This document shows, one piece after another, positions 14,695-23,714 of a stretch of DNA of 39,523 nucleotides; within the stretch, counting starts at the first letter, position 1, and the number at the start of each line of letters is the position of its first letter. The notes beneath the pieces are model-generated. The model saw only the letters and a program-made list of their open reading frames with translations. It was not told the DNA's origin and did not search any database. The DNA comes from Candidatus Poseidonia sp. Lineage in GTDB: Archaea > Thermoplasmatota > Poseidoniia > Poseidoniales > Poseidoniaceae. A program made the position numbers and the translations under genes. The DNA is taken from NCBI GenBank assembly GCA_023254365.1, contig JALRLQ010000005.1, positions 1 through 39,523 on the forward strand, read 5' to 3'.

Positions 14695-17537
14695 ACACCA
14701 ATCAGCGATTTGGCTGCCTCCAAGGCATCGCTAAGACCGTCTGGATTTGAACCTCCTCCTTGCGCAAAGGTGGGACGTCCGCCACCTCCACCGTTGATGT
14801 GTGTCGAAATGGAACGAAGAATGTCAACGGCGTTGTAACGCTCAGCAGCAATCGAGTTCTCCGTCAACCCGATCATGAGTTTCCCACCACCGTCTTTGGA
14901 ACCAAGAACTGCGAGGGTTGGCTGTTCAGGGTCAAGGGTCAGTTCTTTGAGCATCGTCGTCATGGACTTGAGATCACCATCAATTTCCATCACAACAATC
15001 CGAACGCCGTCCACTGACGTGGATGCATCGCCTCCGCCACTTGTCCGCAGACGGACGATTTCCGATTCGAGGTGCTCGATCGTTTTTCGCTGCTCTTTCC
15101 ACTCCTTGAAGAACCGAGCGGATGCTTTTGGCAAATCCTCAGCGTTCACGCCAAAAATCTCGCTCGATGTGCGAAGGAGTTCATCCTGTGACCGAGCGTA
15201 ACGCAACGCCGCTTCGCCGGCAACGATGTGCAAACGCTCGACACCATCCTGCACGGCCGTTGAGCGAACCACGCGGATGGAACCAATTTGCCCGGGTTCG
15301 TCGTGGTGTGTCCCGCCACAGGCTTGGGTGTCGTGGTCGGCAATCTTCAGAATACGAATGGAGTCGCCTTTTGGTGCACCACCTTGATACAAGTCAAAAC
15401 CGTGAACGATGTCGGCGTCTTTCCGATTTAATTCCGATTTTTCGGTGGCTTGAACCGTGGCCAAAATGGAGTTGGCCATGTCTTCCATGGCATCCAAGTC
15501 CTGGCGAGTGAGCCGATGGAAATGAGTGATATCAAGACGACCGCTTTCGACCGAAAGATGTGAACCGGCTTGGAAGATATGGGGGCCCAGTAAACGACGG
15601 GCAGCACCACCCACAATGTGAACGGCCGTGTGGTGGTCCATCAGTTGCTTCCTGCGCTTCCAATCAAGATGACCCTCAACGGTTTCACCGACCACCATCT
15701 CACCGTCGGTGTAATGCAAAATCACGTCACCGTGTTTTTGCGTATCAAGAACATGAACCACAACCTCGCCTTGGTGAAGTGCTCCACAATCGCCTTCTTG
15801 ACCGCCTCCTTCTGGATAGAACAACGACGCATCGAGAACGACCGCATGGCTGGCTCCATCGGGGCCGTTTGTCCCGATATCGATGTTGCCAAGGACGGTT
15901 GCTGTGAAGTTCTGTGCGTAGACGTTGTCATAATACGCCTGTGTGGTTGCAGGAAAAGCACTGACATCGACCGTGGAAGCCTGCTGGTCTGAAACTTTGG
16001 CCGCCTCTTTGGCGAGCCGTGCATGACGCTCCGCCATCTCCGCTGAAAATCCGGTGCGAAGCGCAACGTTGGACCAACCTGAGCCTCGAGCGAGTGCGAC
16101 GGCCATGTCCGGTGCGAGTCCGTGGGAATCATTGAGCGTGAACAAGTCCTCATCGTCGATGAATTCGGCATCTTTTGCCAAGCCTTTGAGTTGGGTTTGG
16201 ATCACGTTTCCACCTTTGCGAAGCATCTCTGCATAACGCTCTTCTTCGAGATTGAGGATGGTCAACAACCCTTCTCGATGCTGTTTGTTTAATTGCCCAC
16301 CGAGGTTGACATCAAGATGGTGTTCAGCTAAATCACTCAACCGAACGTCAATGGACAATTCATCCCGCATTCGAAGGACACGGCGAGCCAGCATGCGAGC
16401 GAGATAACCCGCCTTTGCGTTGGAGGGAACCAGTCCGTCACCGAGCATGTTGCACAATGCATGCAAGTGGTCTGGGATGGCATAGATGTTTGACAGTGGT
16501 TCGGTAATGCCAGTGAATTGCTCAGCGGTGACCGTGATGCCACGTTCCTGAAGTCGGGACAAAAAGAGTTGAACCAATTTTTCACCATCAACGCCCGCCT
16601 CGATGTTCATGATACCGTTCAAACGGCTCATCTCGCTCAACAACTGGTCGAGGTTAAGATCAGGCCACTGCTCCGCAATGCTATCAAAACCTGCGAGGTC
16701 TTTGAGCCAAGCAACAGATTCAGGATAGATGGCCTCGTAGATGGTTGGTGTACCCGCCGCAGCCCAGCAAAACCGTTCAAGCCCGTAACCGGTGTCGATG
16801 ATTTGCAGGGGCATCTTCCGATAACGGTCGCCTTTGAGTTCGACATCACCTTCGGGATGCTCTTCCATATCCATGAATACCAAGGTGGCCAATTCCAAAC
16901 CACCCACGATCACTTCAACAGCTGCGCCTGCATTCCCACCACCGCACCAGGGGTTTTCGACGTAGGTGATTTCACTGGAGGAAATCCCAAACGTGTCGGT
17001 GAGCATACGGTGGCAGTGCTCAACGCACGTTTCCATCCAGTAGATTTCCTCACCTTTCTCCGGGCGATTAAACACGTGGTGGGCCATCATTTCAAACGTC
17101 GTAAGGTGGCGACCGGAACGGCCCACGGCATCGACATCGGTCAGGCGGATGCACGGCTGGGAAACGGCCAGGGGATTGGCAGGTGGCTGAACGGCACCCG
17201 ATGTCACGTGAGGTTGAAAGTCAGCAATAGACGCAATCGTAAGATGAATGTCATCGCGCCAGCGTGCCAGCACCGGATAGGGGTCGATTCGGGTGTGGTC
17301 ACACGCCTCGAAGAACCCAAGGAAGGCTTCCCGCATCGCATCCTTCAATGCTTTTCCTCGCTCATCAAATCCACCGATCAGGGGCGCTCCGATGAAGGTG
17401 TATTCGTCCTCCTCCGTATCGCCGCAGGTGTCCCGCTCTGCGTCGCAGGTCCAAAACCACAAATCGGTCACTCTGCACTGCTTCCGCTGGTAACCGTTGT
17501 CGTGAAAGACAGACAGGTCAATCGGGGGGAGTGCCAT
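14691..17537 (-). CDS. alaS: Alanyl-tRNA synthetase (archaeal type)
   Basis: 948 residues. Charges tRNA-Ala and clears mischarged Ser/Gly. The class II catalytic core starts after an archaeal-type N-terminal part (CRVTDLWFWTCDAERDTCGD, with paired Cys). GRSGRHLTTFEMMAHH is the motif-2 region of archaeal AlaRS, and QIIDTGYGLERFCW the motif-3 region. The editing domain has HTAVH (near residue 633) and CGGTHHDEPGQIG (near 743), the HxxxH and CxxxH metal sites. The C-Ala domain ends with a glycine stretch (HINGGGGGRPTFAQGGGS) seen in AlaRS C-termini. Length fits archaeal AlaRS. ATG at 17537; 127 bp separate it from the divergent rtcB, presumably holding both promoters. Confidence 0.96.
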   Translation of the reverse strand: MALPPIDLSVFHDNGYQRKQCRVTDLWFWTCDAERDTCGDTEEDEYTFIGAPLIGGFDERGKALKDAMREAFLGFFEACDHTRIDPYPVLARWRDDIHLTIASIADFQPHVTSGAVQPPANPLAVSQPCIRLTDVDAVGRSGRHLTTFEMMAHHVFNRPEKGEEIYWMETCVEHCHRMLTDTFGISSSEITYVENPWCGGGNAGAAVEVIVGGLELATLVFMDMEEHPEGDVELKGDRYRKMPLQIIDTGYGLERFCWAAAGTPTIYEAIYPESVAWLKDLAGFDSIAEQWPDLNLDQLLSEMSRLNGIMNIEAGVDGEKLVQLFLSRLQERGITVTAEQFTGITEPLSNIYAIPDHLHALCNMLGDGLVPSNAKAGYLARMLARRVLRMRDELSIDVRLSDLAEHHLDVNLGGQLNKQHREGLLTILNLEEERYAEMLRKGGNVIQTQLKGLAKDAEFIDDEDLFTLNDSHGLAPDMAVALARGSGWSNVALRTGFSAEMAERHARLAKEAAKVSDQQASTVDVSAFPATTQAYYDNVYAQNFTATVLGNIDIGTNGPDGASHAVVLDASLFYPEGGGQEGDCGALHQGEVVVHVLDTQKHGDVILHYTDGEMVVGETVEGHLDWKRRKQLMDHHTAVHIVGGAARRLLGPHIFQAGSHLSVESGRLDITHFHRLTRQDLDAMEDMANSILATVQATEKSELNRKDADIVHGFDLYQGGAPKGDSIRILKIADHDTQACGGTHHDEPGQIGSIRVVRSTAVQDGVERLHIVAGEAALRYARSQDELLRTSSEIFGVNAEDLPKASARFFKEWKEQRKTIEHLESEIVRLRTSGGGDASTSVDGVRIVVMEIDGDLKSMTTMLKELTLDPEQPTLAVLGSKDGGGKLMIGLTENSIAAERYNAVDILRSISTHINGGGGGRPTFAQGGGSNPDGLSDALEAAKSLIGV

Positions 17538-17664
17538 GGTACCAACTCCAATCCAAGGTGGATGATGCTTCCAAAACGAACCCCCCCTTCAAGCCTGTGT
17601 TGGACAACAGCCTTGAGGGGAAGATTGTGAAAAGACTCAAAGCCATGCGGCGGAAGGGTTTGGC

Positions 17665-19140
17665 ATGGATGCAACATGGCGTGAGCACCTCATTGACGAG
17701 GGTGACGGCACCATGCGCATCAAAGCCCACGGGTCAATGAAGGTGGACGCTCGCCTCGTGACCGACCAGGCTCACATGGAACGGCATGCCGATGACCGAG
17801 GGCCAGAACAATTGGTCAACACCGCCAGCCTGCCGGGCATTGTGGGTGAAGCGTGGGCCATGGCGGACTGGCATTACGGCTACGGATTTCCGATTGGTGG
17901 TGTCGTGGCCACCGACGTGAACGCTGGTGAACAAGGCGGTGCAATTTCTCCCGGGGGTGTCGGCTTTGACATCAATTGTGGCGTTCGTTTTCTCGCCTTG
18001 GATGCCACCGTGGATGATGTGCCCAACGTGAAGAAACTCGCCGGCCGACTTGCGGGGAGAATTCCTGCCGGTGGGTCTGGTAAGGGGGGCATTGACTTGA
18101 CTTCATCGAACCTTCAGGAAATCCTGCAAGGCGGTGCTGCTGCCGCACTTGATTTGGGATACGGTCAAGACGATGATCTCCCAGCATTGGAATCCAACGG
18201 TCAGCTTTACACCGAGAATGCTGATGTTTCTCAACGGGCACTTGAACGTGGCCTTCGGTCACTGGGTACACTCGGTAGCGGCAACCATTTTTTGGAATTG
18301 CAAACCGTTGGCAATGTGGTGGACCACGAGACTGCAGACGCATGGGGCTTGTACGAAGGCCAACTCGTAGCAATGATTCATTCTGGAAGCCGTGGATTGG
18401 GGCATCAGGTGTGCACCGACCACGTACGAGCACTCGAAGCCACCTATCGCCAAAAAGATGGAATGTGGCTCAATGAACAATGGGGTTACGCCCTCCCTGA
18501 CCGGCAACTTGCCGCTGCGCCGTTGCACTCCAAAGAAGGCCAGGCCTACTTTGATGCGATGAATGCGGCAGCCAATTTTGCCTTTGCGAACCGTGCAGTT
18601 TTGGCTGAACGGTTGAGAACCGTTTTGCGCCTTGAACTCGGCGTCGACGGAGAGGCTCGAACAATTTACGATGTCGCTCACAACATTGCGAAGATTGAGG
18701 ACCATCAGGTCGACGGCGCTAACTGCACATGTTGTGTCCATCGCAAAGGTGCAACCCGATCCTTTGGTGGAGACCATAGCGAAGTAGGGGCTACCTTTGC
18801 CACCACTGGCCAACCGGTGATTGTACCCGGTGACATGGGGCATGGTTCCTGGGTGATGGCTGGGCCACGCCAGGGACAGAATCAGGCCTTTGGTTCGTCA
18901 TGCCACGGTGCTGGCCGAGCCCTCTCACGAGCTCAAGCGAAGAAAACCCTTGATGGGAAAGCACTGAAGCAACAACTGGAAGCTGAAGGTATTCGGGTTC
19001 ATGCATCCACGCCAAACGTGCTTTCCGAGGAAGCACCAGCAGCGTACAAGAACGTGGACGAAGTGATACGACTCACGCACGATTCAGGACTTGCACGTCC
19101 TGTTGTAAGGATGAATCCGTTGGCTGTCATCAAAGGATGA
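17665..19140 (+). CDS. rtcB: RNA-splicing ligase RtcB
   Basis: 491 residues. GTP- and Mn-dependent ligase that joins 2',3'-cyclic phosphate to 5'-OH ends, sealing archaeal tRNA exons after intron removal. Diagnostic motifs: PGGVGFDINCGVR (metal Cys), TLGSGNHFLE, IHSGSRGLGHQV, NCTCCVHRKGATRSF and SSCHGAGRALSR, whose His near residue 413 is the one that becomes guanylylated. Length matches archaeal RtcB without an intein. The start ATG at 17665 has GGAAGGG upstream. An archease gene, the usual activator, is not in this window. Divergent from alaS. Confidence 0.96.
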   Translation: MDATWREHLIDEGDGTMRIKAHGSMKVDARLVTDQAHMERHADDRGPEQLVNTASLPGIVGEAWAMADWHYGYGFPIGGVVATDVNAGEQGGAISPGGVGFDINCGVRFLALDATVDDVPNVKKLAGRLAGRIPAGGSGKGGIDLTSSNLQEILQGGAAAALDLGYGQDDDLPALESNGQLYTENADVSQRALERGLRSLGTLGSGNHFLELQTVGNVVDHETADAWGLYEGQLVAMIHSGSRGLGHQVCTDHVRALEATYRQKDGMWLNEQWGYALPDRQLAAAPLHSKEGQAYFDAMNAAANFAFANRAVLAERLRTVLRLELGVDGEARTIYDVAHNIAKIEDHQVDGANCTCCVHRKGATRSFGGDHSEVGATFATTGQPVIVPGDMGHGSWVMAGPRQGQNQAFGSSCHGAGRALSRAQAKKTLDGKALKQQLEAEGIRVHASTPNVLSEEAPAAYKNVDEVIRLTHDSGLARPVVRMNPLAVIKG

Positions 19141-19332
19141 TCACATGCACACCTGCAACGCACCTTGGCCTGGTAGCGTTGGTGCAGCGCCGGTGTGCAC
19201 GCCGTCCGGTTCTTCGACAATCACACTCAGCAGTGTGTTGACGAGTTCTTTCAATTCATCGACTTGGTTCTGAAGGTCCTTCACACGTTGTTGAATGACC
19301 TCGTTCTGTTCTTGCTTGCGCTCCATGTGCAT
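19141..19332 (-). CDS. Small coiled-coil protein
   Basis: 63 residues, unrecognised. MERKQEQNEVIQQRVKDLQ continues into a heptad-like helix (NQVDELKELVNTLLSVIV), then a short Gly/Pro-rich tail (HTGAAPTLPGQGALQV). The first 40 residues would form a dimeric coiled coil. The start may be ATG 19332 or 19326. A TATA-like ATGTATAAAG lies on the minus strand about 45-55 bp upstream, and an inverted repeat sits directly before the start (19340-19355). The stop abuts the convergent rtcB stop. A real gene is likely because it fills the gap exactly and has its own promoter-like sequence. Confidence 0.6.
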   Translation of the reverse strand: MHMERKQEQNEVIQQRVKDLQNQVDELKELVNTLLSVIVEEPDGVHTGAAPTLPGQGALQVCM

Positions 19333-19339
19333 CCCATCT

Positions 19340-19355
19340 GAGAAGTTTCCTTCTC
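19340..19355. repeat. Perfect inverted repeat upstream of the small coiled-coil gene
   Basis: GAGAAG and CTTCTC flank a TTTC loop, 8 bp before the ATG at 19332. It lies between the TATA-like box (about 19376-19386) and the start codon, where it could be a repressor site or, in RNA, a short hairpin hiding the translation start. Not followed by a T run, so not a terminator. Confidence 0.45.
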
Positions 19356-19444
19356 ACCACCGAATTAGCAAAATCGCTCTTTATACATTGAGGTGGAAAA
19401 ACGGCCCCAACGCATGTTTGTCAAACCAGTGGTCAACACCAACA

Positions 19445-19519
19445 TGGAGCCACCGGCGAGATTTGAACTCGCGACCTCCTCATTACCAATGAGGTGCTAT
19501 ACCCCTAAGCCACGGTGGC
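19445..19519 (-). tRNA. tRNA-Thr (anticodon GGU)
   Basis: The minus strand folds as a complete cloverleaf: acceptor stem GCCACCG with CGGTGGC, D-arm GGCTTAGGGGTATAGC, anticodon arm CCTCA-TTGGTAA-TGAGG (anticodon GGT in DNA), and T-arm GCGAG-TTCAAAT-CTCGC. The 3' CCA is encoded after discriminator T. No intron. Reads ACC/ACU codons. Confidence 0.95.
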
Positions 19520-19542
19520 AGTGACCCGCCCACCGGCCATGT

Positions 19543-19550
19543 GAATATAA
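19543..19550 (-). promoter_or_regulatory. TATA-like box of tRNA-Thr
   Basis: TTATATTC on the minus strand, centred about 27 bp upstream of the tRNA 5' end, the usual archaeal TATA spacing. It lies in the short gap between the tRNA and the end of the membrane-protein gene. Confidence 0.65.
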
Positions 19551-19569
19551 CCACTTCGTGATTCGCCCG

Positions 19570-21159
19570 TCACGTCACGCCACGATAGAGTTTCCATGAG
19601 CCTTCTTGGATACCACCTGGGACGTGAACGGGAACGTCTTGTTGCTCAACAAGCACCCAATGTTCTTCATCCATCTCGAGGACGATGTTGGGTGCAATGA
19701 GAACAAAGTCGATGCCCCCCTCTTCTTGTTCAAGGAAGGTAAATGCCTGTTCTGCATCCCTCCAATACCCAGCAATACCCAGTGACCCATCCAAATCAAC
19801 ATGTGTCTTGATGATGTAGAGGTGATGCATGGCCATGGCCTCAGGTGCGATGAGCAAGAAAGCGTCATCGCCTTGACCCCACTCCTCGGAAAGAGCCTCA
19901 CCTGCATCTTCCGACCAGATTTGATGGCCGATGACGGTGGTGAACAACATCAGGGGGAGAAGAACCGCAGCGAGTTTGAGCTGGCCTGAAGGAGGGGAAG
20001 CAAGGGGGGATTGTGGAGGATCAACCCATTTGAGTATCAGCATGATCGGGATGAGAAGACACGTAGCGTAGCGACCGTTGTTGCCAAGTCGAACCATGGT
20101 TTCAGGTAACCCAAGACCCCAAAGATTGGATTCAAGCGTCCAAAGGGCACCAATGTAAGCGATGAGCCCCCCCAACACTCCGCACACATACACCACCAGC
20201 AATGTCAACCCGGGATCTCTGACATCTCGAAGCATGGTCCACCGTTGTTTGACCAACGGCCACAATGCTGTTCCAAGAAGGAGGTAGAGCACCACCGTAT
20301 CAAGCAAAGCGAACACCGAGGCCATGAGGAAAGCCAACGGCGACTGACCGATGATGGAGAACGTCCCGCTTTGACGAAAGAAACCGACGATAAAGATGCC
20401 AACAAAAACCAACCCTCCAACCACACCACCCATCAACCAAGGGTGTTGCGTCCATGGCACTTCCACCCGCACAGCGAGTCGGCGATGCACTTCAATCCAC
20501 AGAAAACCTCCCATCACAACAGCGAGCCATACCAATAGCGAAGGCAGCATGGAAAACCCCTTCCACCCCATCAGCGCCAGCAGGGTGGTCGCCAACAGCA
20601 CCACATGCAAACGAAGGTGGGGGGTGCTGTCACCGTTGTTGAAGTAAAATCCACTCGCTCCTGCACCAACGATGAGGGCGAGCGTTGCTTCATCGTAACC
20701 TCGGCCCGTGGCAAAAAGCATCACGGGACTGTAGAGAATCAACATCGCCCACATGGGTTGAACCGACCATTCTTCCCCCTTCCAGCGGGGCTGCAAACTG
20801 GCCAGGGCTGCCAAGGCGATGAGGGAGACGAAGGCCGTGAATTTGATCGCAGCCTCGCTGGTGAACCACGGAGGGATGTACCCGCTGTATGTCCCGGGCA
20901 CACCAGGTTGTTGCTCGGTGCTGTTTGCAAGGCGAAGTTTTCCCCATGCCAACGTTTGGCTCTCCGTCGATTCGTCGGCCATGGCATTAAGACGGATATG
21001 GGCGTCGAGCCCCAAGTCACTGTTCACCATCGCCATGGCTTGCAGCAACAAACCCAACAACAACAGGGCAACCCAACGGCGCCGGGTGTCCTTCAAACCA
21101 GCGTCCACATTCCCGCCTTGTGAATGACGGTCAAGGACGTTGCGGTTCAACACGGGCAT
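19570..21159 (-). CDS. Polytopic membrane protein, possibly GT-C glycosyltransferase-like
   Basis: 529 residues from ATG 21159. The frame is open further upstream but those codons are tRNA-Ser sequence, so an upstream start is rejected. After about 28 residues comes helix 1 (WVALLLLGLLLQAMAMV), then a roughly 50-residue external loop with NSDLGLDAHIRL, then about ten more helices (for example FTAFVSLIALAALASL, WAMLILYSPVMLF, LLVWLAVVMGGFLWI, LMASVFALLDTVVLYLLLG, LLLVVYVCGVLGGLIAYIGAL). A soluble region of about 100 residues at the C-terminus (AFLLIAPEAMAMHHL to YRGVT) closes the protein. An acidic first loop after helix 1, many helices and a soluble tail resemble GT-C enzymes of lipid-linked sugar transfer, but no motif proves it. 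It starts 10 bp after the tRNA 3' end, so it may share the tRNA transcript. Confidence 0.75.
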   Translation of the reverse strand: MPVLNRNVLDRHSQGGNVDAGLKDTRRRWVALLLLGLLLQAMAMVNSDLGLDAHIRLNAMADESTESQTLAWGKLRLANSTEQQPGVPGTYSGYIPPWFTSEAAIKFTAFVSLIALAALASLQPRWKGEEWSVQPMWAMLILYSPVMLFATGRGYDEATLALIVGAGASGFYFNNGDSTPHLRLHVVLLATTLLALMGWKGFSMLPSLLVWLAVVMGGFLWIEVHRRLAVRVEVPWTQHPWLMGGVVGGLVFVGIFIVGFFRQSGTFSIIGQSPLAFLMASVFALLDTVVLYLLLGTALWPLVKQRWTMLRDVRDPGLTLLVVYVCGVLGGLIAYIGALWTLESNLWGLGLPETMVRLGNNGRYATCLLIPIMLILKWVDPPQSPLASPPSGQLKLAAVLLPLMLFTTVIGHQIWSEDAGEALSEEWGQGDDAFLLIAPEAMAMHHLYIIKTHVDLDGSLGIAGYWRDAEQAFTFLEQEEGGIDFVLIAPNIVLEMDEEHWVLVEQQDVPVHVPGGIQEGSWKLYRGVT

Positions 21160-21169
21160 CCTCAACGAT

Positions 21170-21256
21170 TGGCGCCGAGAGAGAGATTTGAACTCCCGAG
21201 GGAACGGGCCCACGCGATTTCCAGTCGCGCGCACTACCAGGCTATGCGATCTCGGC
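21170..21256 (-). tRNA. tRNA-Ser (anticodon GGA)
   Basis: Type II tRNA with a long variable arm. Acceptor stem GCCGAGA with TCTCGGC, D-arm GCATAGCCTGGTAGTGC, anticodon arm CGCGA-CTGGAAA-TCGCG (anticodon GGA), variable arm TGGGCCCGTTCCCT, and T-arm containing GTTCAAATC. Discriminator G and 3' CCA are encoded. Reads UCC/UCU codons. Confidence 0.94.
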
Positions 21257-21282
21257 TCTTGTTCCGGCGAAACCCAATCCTC

Positions 21283-21290
21283 GTTTAACC
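21283..21290 (-). promoter_or_regulatory. TATA-like box of tRNA-Ser
   Basis: GGTTAAAC on the minus strand, about 27 bp upstream of the tRNA 5' end. It probably also drives the membrane-protein gene starting at 21159. Confidence 0.55.
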
Positions 21291-21341
21291 ATCACGCTTG
21301 AAGGGACACAAGTCATCCTTGAGAAGCGAAAGGACTCAAAG

Positions 21342-22493
21342 GTGATACCACAAGCGATGAACATGGGCGAAGGGGCAGTGGGTGAGGACCATGCCGCCCT
21401 CAATCACAAAGACCTCCCGTTTCGCATGGCGGAGATTGAACTCCTCAATCCATTTCCAGCCAACTTCCCGCTGTCCAATCAATTGAACACGTTGAGAAAG
21501 GAATGGAAATTTCAATTCCTTTTGCTTCGCTCTGAATGGAAGCGAGAGCACTACATGACCATGCTCTTTGGCATGGTTGCTCTTGCGCTCGGATCTGTAT
21601 CAACGGAACTGTGGAACGGTGGAAATGCAAAGGTGAGCGGCCTTGACGGCATCATGGCCATCAACGGGTTCCAATTTTTCCAGGTCCTGGTCTCGTTGCT
21701 CTGTTGGGCATGGTTTGCCTACCAAGCATGGATGCTTTTCCCGGTCATGAGGGTGCACGCCATGTCCTTGCTGGTCATGTGGAACGCCATGATGGGGGCT
21801 CAAATTTTCTTTCACCGCAACAACGCCACCTTCCCGATGGGATTCAGACTAGCGGATATGATGGAAGGAACATTGATTGTCCTCATCGTGTTCTTCTTTC
21901 TGTTCTTTTTCTGGAAAGCCGTGGTCGAAACCCGCGATTTACACGTTGAAGTCAATCATCTGCACGAAGATGTAAGGGTGATGGAAGCCGAATTAGCAGA
22001 ACATTCGTTGAAAGGTTGGAGCGGTTTATTTGGCGTGTGGGTGTTGCTGATCACCCTTTCATCGTGGTCTGGCCTACACCATATAGCAGAATACGGAGAG
22101 GGAAATTATGGATTCCTTTTCCTCCATCTGATAACCGGACTGCCGGCCATCCCCATCTTCTTGGTTGTTCTTTGGTATCCACAACGCATGCTCGGTAACG
22201 AAGCACGTGTTCGTACACGAGCCGCCGTTGACGCTGCCCTCGAAATGGAGGGCGAAGGTGCTGTGATCAACAAACGAGCGGCGTGCCCTGATTGCGGTGC
22301 GCCGTCAAGCATCACCCGAAACAACAACGGCGAACTCGTCCATCCGTGCGGTGCGAGTGGGTGTTCAGCGACTGTTGTCGTTGGAACCACCTGTGCTTCG
22401 TGCAAGACGGCGATGCCGACGAGAATTGATTGTCCCTCTTGCGGCGTCAATGCACCTGCTATGGACTTTTTACCCGACCAGGAGGCTTGGTGA
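21342..22493 (+). CDS. Membrane protein with C-terminal zinc-ribbon pair
   Basis: About 383 residues, family unknown. The first 70 residues are soluble. Membrane helices follow (TMLFGMVALALGSVST, FFQVLVSLLCWAWFAYQAW, LLVMWNAMMGAQIFF, LIVLIVFFFLFFFW), then a short coiled coil (HVEVNHLHEDVRVMEAELAE), two more helices (LFGVWVLLITLSSW, LHLITGLPAIPIFLVVLW) and a cytoplasmic tail. The tail holds CPDCG, HPCGASGC, CASC and CPSCG (about residues 316-372), enough Cys for two zinc ribbons. GTG at 21342 has AAAGGA upstream; ATG 21357 behind AAAGGTGAT is nearly as good. The stop overlaps the GTG of the aminotransferase gene, indicating coupling. Confidence 0.78.
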   Translation: MIPQAMNMGEGAVGEDHAALNHKDLPFRMAEIELLNPFPANFPLSNQLNTLRKEWKFQFLLLRSEWKREHYMTMLFGMVALALGSVSTELWNGGNAKVSGLDGIMAINGFQFFQVLVSLLCWAWFAYQAWMLFPVMRVHAMSLLVMWNAMMGAQIFFHRNNATFPMGFRLADMMEGTLIVLIVFFFLFFFWKAVVETRDLHVEVNHLHEDVRVMEAELAEHSLKGWSGLFGVWVLLITLSSWSGLHHIAEYGEGNYGFLFLHLITGLPAIPIFLVVLWYPQRMLGNEARVRTRAAVDAALEMEGEGAVINKRAACPDCGAPSSITRNNNGELVHPCGASGCSATVVVGTTCASCKTAMPTRIDCPSCGVNAPAMDFLPDQEAW

Positions 22494-23710
22494 AGGTGAT
22501 TGAGCGCTGCCGTGAAGATTTCCCGACGCTCAGTGGCGACCATGCCCCTGCCTATCTTGACAACGCCTGTGTGACCTTGAAACCACAAACCGTCATCGAC
22601 AGCATCAACCGGTATTACACCGAAACCCCCGGTTGCGGTGGTCGCTCTGTTCATCGATACGGTACGGCTGTTTCCCGAAGTGTTGCTGATGCGAGGGGAA
22701 AGGTTGCGAACTTCCTCAATGCTTCGAGCTCAAAGGAGATTGTGTTTACGCGAAATGCAACGCACTCCATCAACCAAATTGCTCACGGCTTGAAGTGGGA
22801 ACGTGGTGATGTTGTACTCACCTCAGACCGAGAGCACAATTCGAACCTCGTTCCATGGATTCAACTTGGCCAAGAGCAGGGCGTTGACCACCGAGTGGTC
22901 GCAAGTCGGGAAGACAATTCGTTTGATATCGAGGCCTTTGAAACCGCTTGCGATGAGGCCAACGGACGGCTACGCATGGTGGCTATGAGCCATGTTGGGA
23001 ATCTTGATGGCGTTGAGATACCCATCGCAGAGGTGACAAAAATCGCTCACGACCACGGAGCTCTTGTGGCCGTTGACGGGGCTCAATCAACCCCCCACAT
23101 GAACGTGGACGTCCAAGATTTGGACATTGATTTCCTGTCGTTTTCCATTCACAAAATGTGCGGACCTTCCGGCATGGGTGGTCTTTGGGGAAGGTACGAA
23201 TTGCTTGATTCGCTTCGAACCATCCAATCCGGGGGACAAACCGTCACCCGCTCCACCTACACCACCGCCGAATGGGCAAAGCCGCCCGCACGGTTTGAGG
23301 GAGGCTTAGGGAATTTTTCCGGAATGATGGCGACCGGAGCTGCCATTGACTACCTCTCAAAACTCGACATGGATGCCGTCCATGAGCATGAAATCAACCT
23401 CAACCGCATCATGACCGACGGGGTCAAGGATTTACCCGGGCTGACCATCATCGGTCCCGAAGACCCTCGACAACGAGGTGGCATCTGTTCAATTCTGATG
23501 GAACAACTGCCAGCACACGATGTAGCGCTCCTCTTGGACGAAGCGGCCGGGGTCATGGTCCGCAGTGGTCAACACTGCGTCCATTCATGGTTTGAAGCAA
23601 AGGGCCACCCAGAAGGCTCACTTCGCGCCTCAGCCTATCTGTACAACACCGAAGAAGATGTTCGCCGATTTGTTGACACACTTACTGAAATAGTTCACAC
23701 ACTTGGGTGA
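22490..23710 (+). CDS. Class V aminotransferase, SufS-like cysteine desulfurase
   Basis: About 406 residues, PLP-dependent. It should release sulfur from cysteine as an enzyme persulfide for Fe-S cluster or thio-cofactor assembly. Signatures: AYLDNACVTLKPQ near the start, FTRNATHSINQIAHGL (phosphate cup), SDREHNSNLVPW (His stacking on PLP), VAVDGAQSTPH (Asp196), FSIHKMCGPSGMG (Lys222, Schiff base) and RSGQHCVHSWF (Cys363, persulfide site). This arrangement is group II (SufS/CsdA). Start GTG 22490 has GGAGG four bases upstream and overlaps the previous stop (GTGA), so it is preferred over codons further up. No SufE, SufU or SufBCD neighbours are present. Selenocysteine lyase-like activity is the alternative. 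Confidence 0.9.
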   Translation: MKVIERCREDFPTLSGDHAPAYLDNACVTLKPQTVIDSINRYYTETPGCGGRSVHRYGTAVSRSVADARGKVANFLNASSSKEIVFTRNATHSINQIAHGLKWERGDVVLTSDREHNSNLVPWIQLGQEQGVDHRVVASREDNSFDIEAFETACDEANGRLRMVAMSHVGNLDGVEIPIAEVTKIAHDHGALVAVDGAQSTPHMNVDVQDLDIDFLSFSIHKMCGPSGMGGLWGRYELLDSLRTIQSGGQTVTRSTYTTAEWAKPPARFEGGLGNFSGMMATGAAIDYLSKLDMDAVHEHEINLNRIMTDGVKDLPGLTIIGPEDPRQRGGICSILMEQLPAHDVALLLDEAAGVMVRSGQHCVHSWFEAKGHPEGSLRASAYLYNTEEDVRRFVDTLTEIVHTLG

Positions 23711-23714
23711 TGGC

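Noticed and set aside
16518..17630. 370-codon plus-strand frame across alaS
   Set aside because: Antisense to a complete AlaRS.
21160..21234. 25-codon upstream extension of the membrane-protein frame
   Set aside because: It translates tRNA-Ser sequence.
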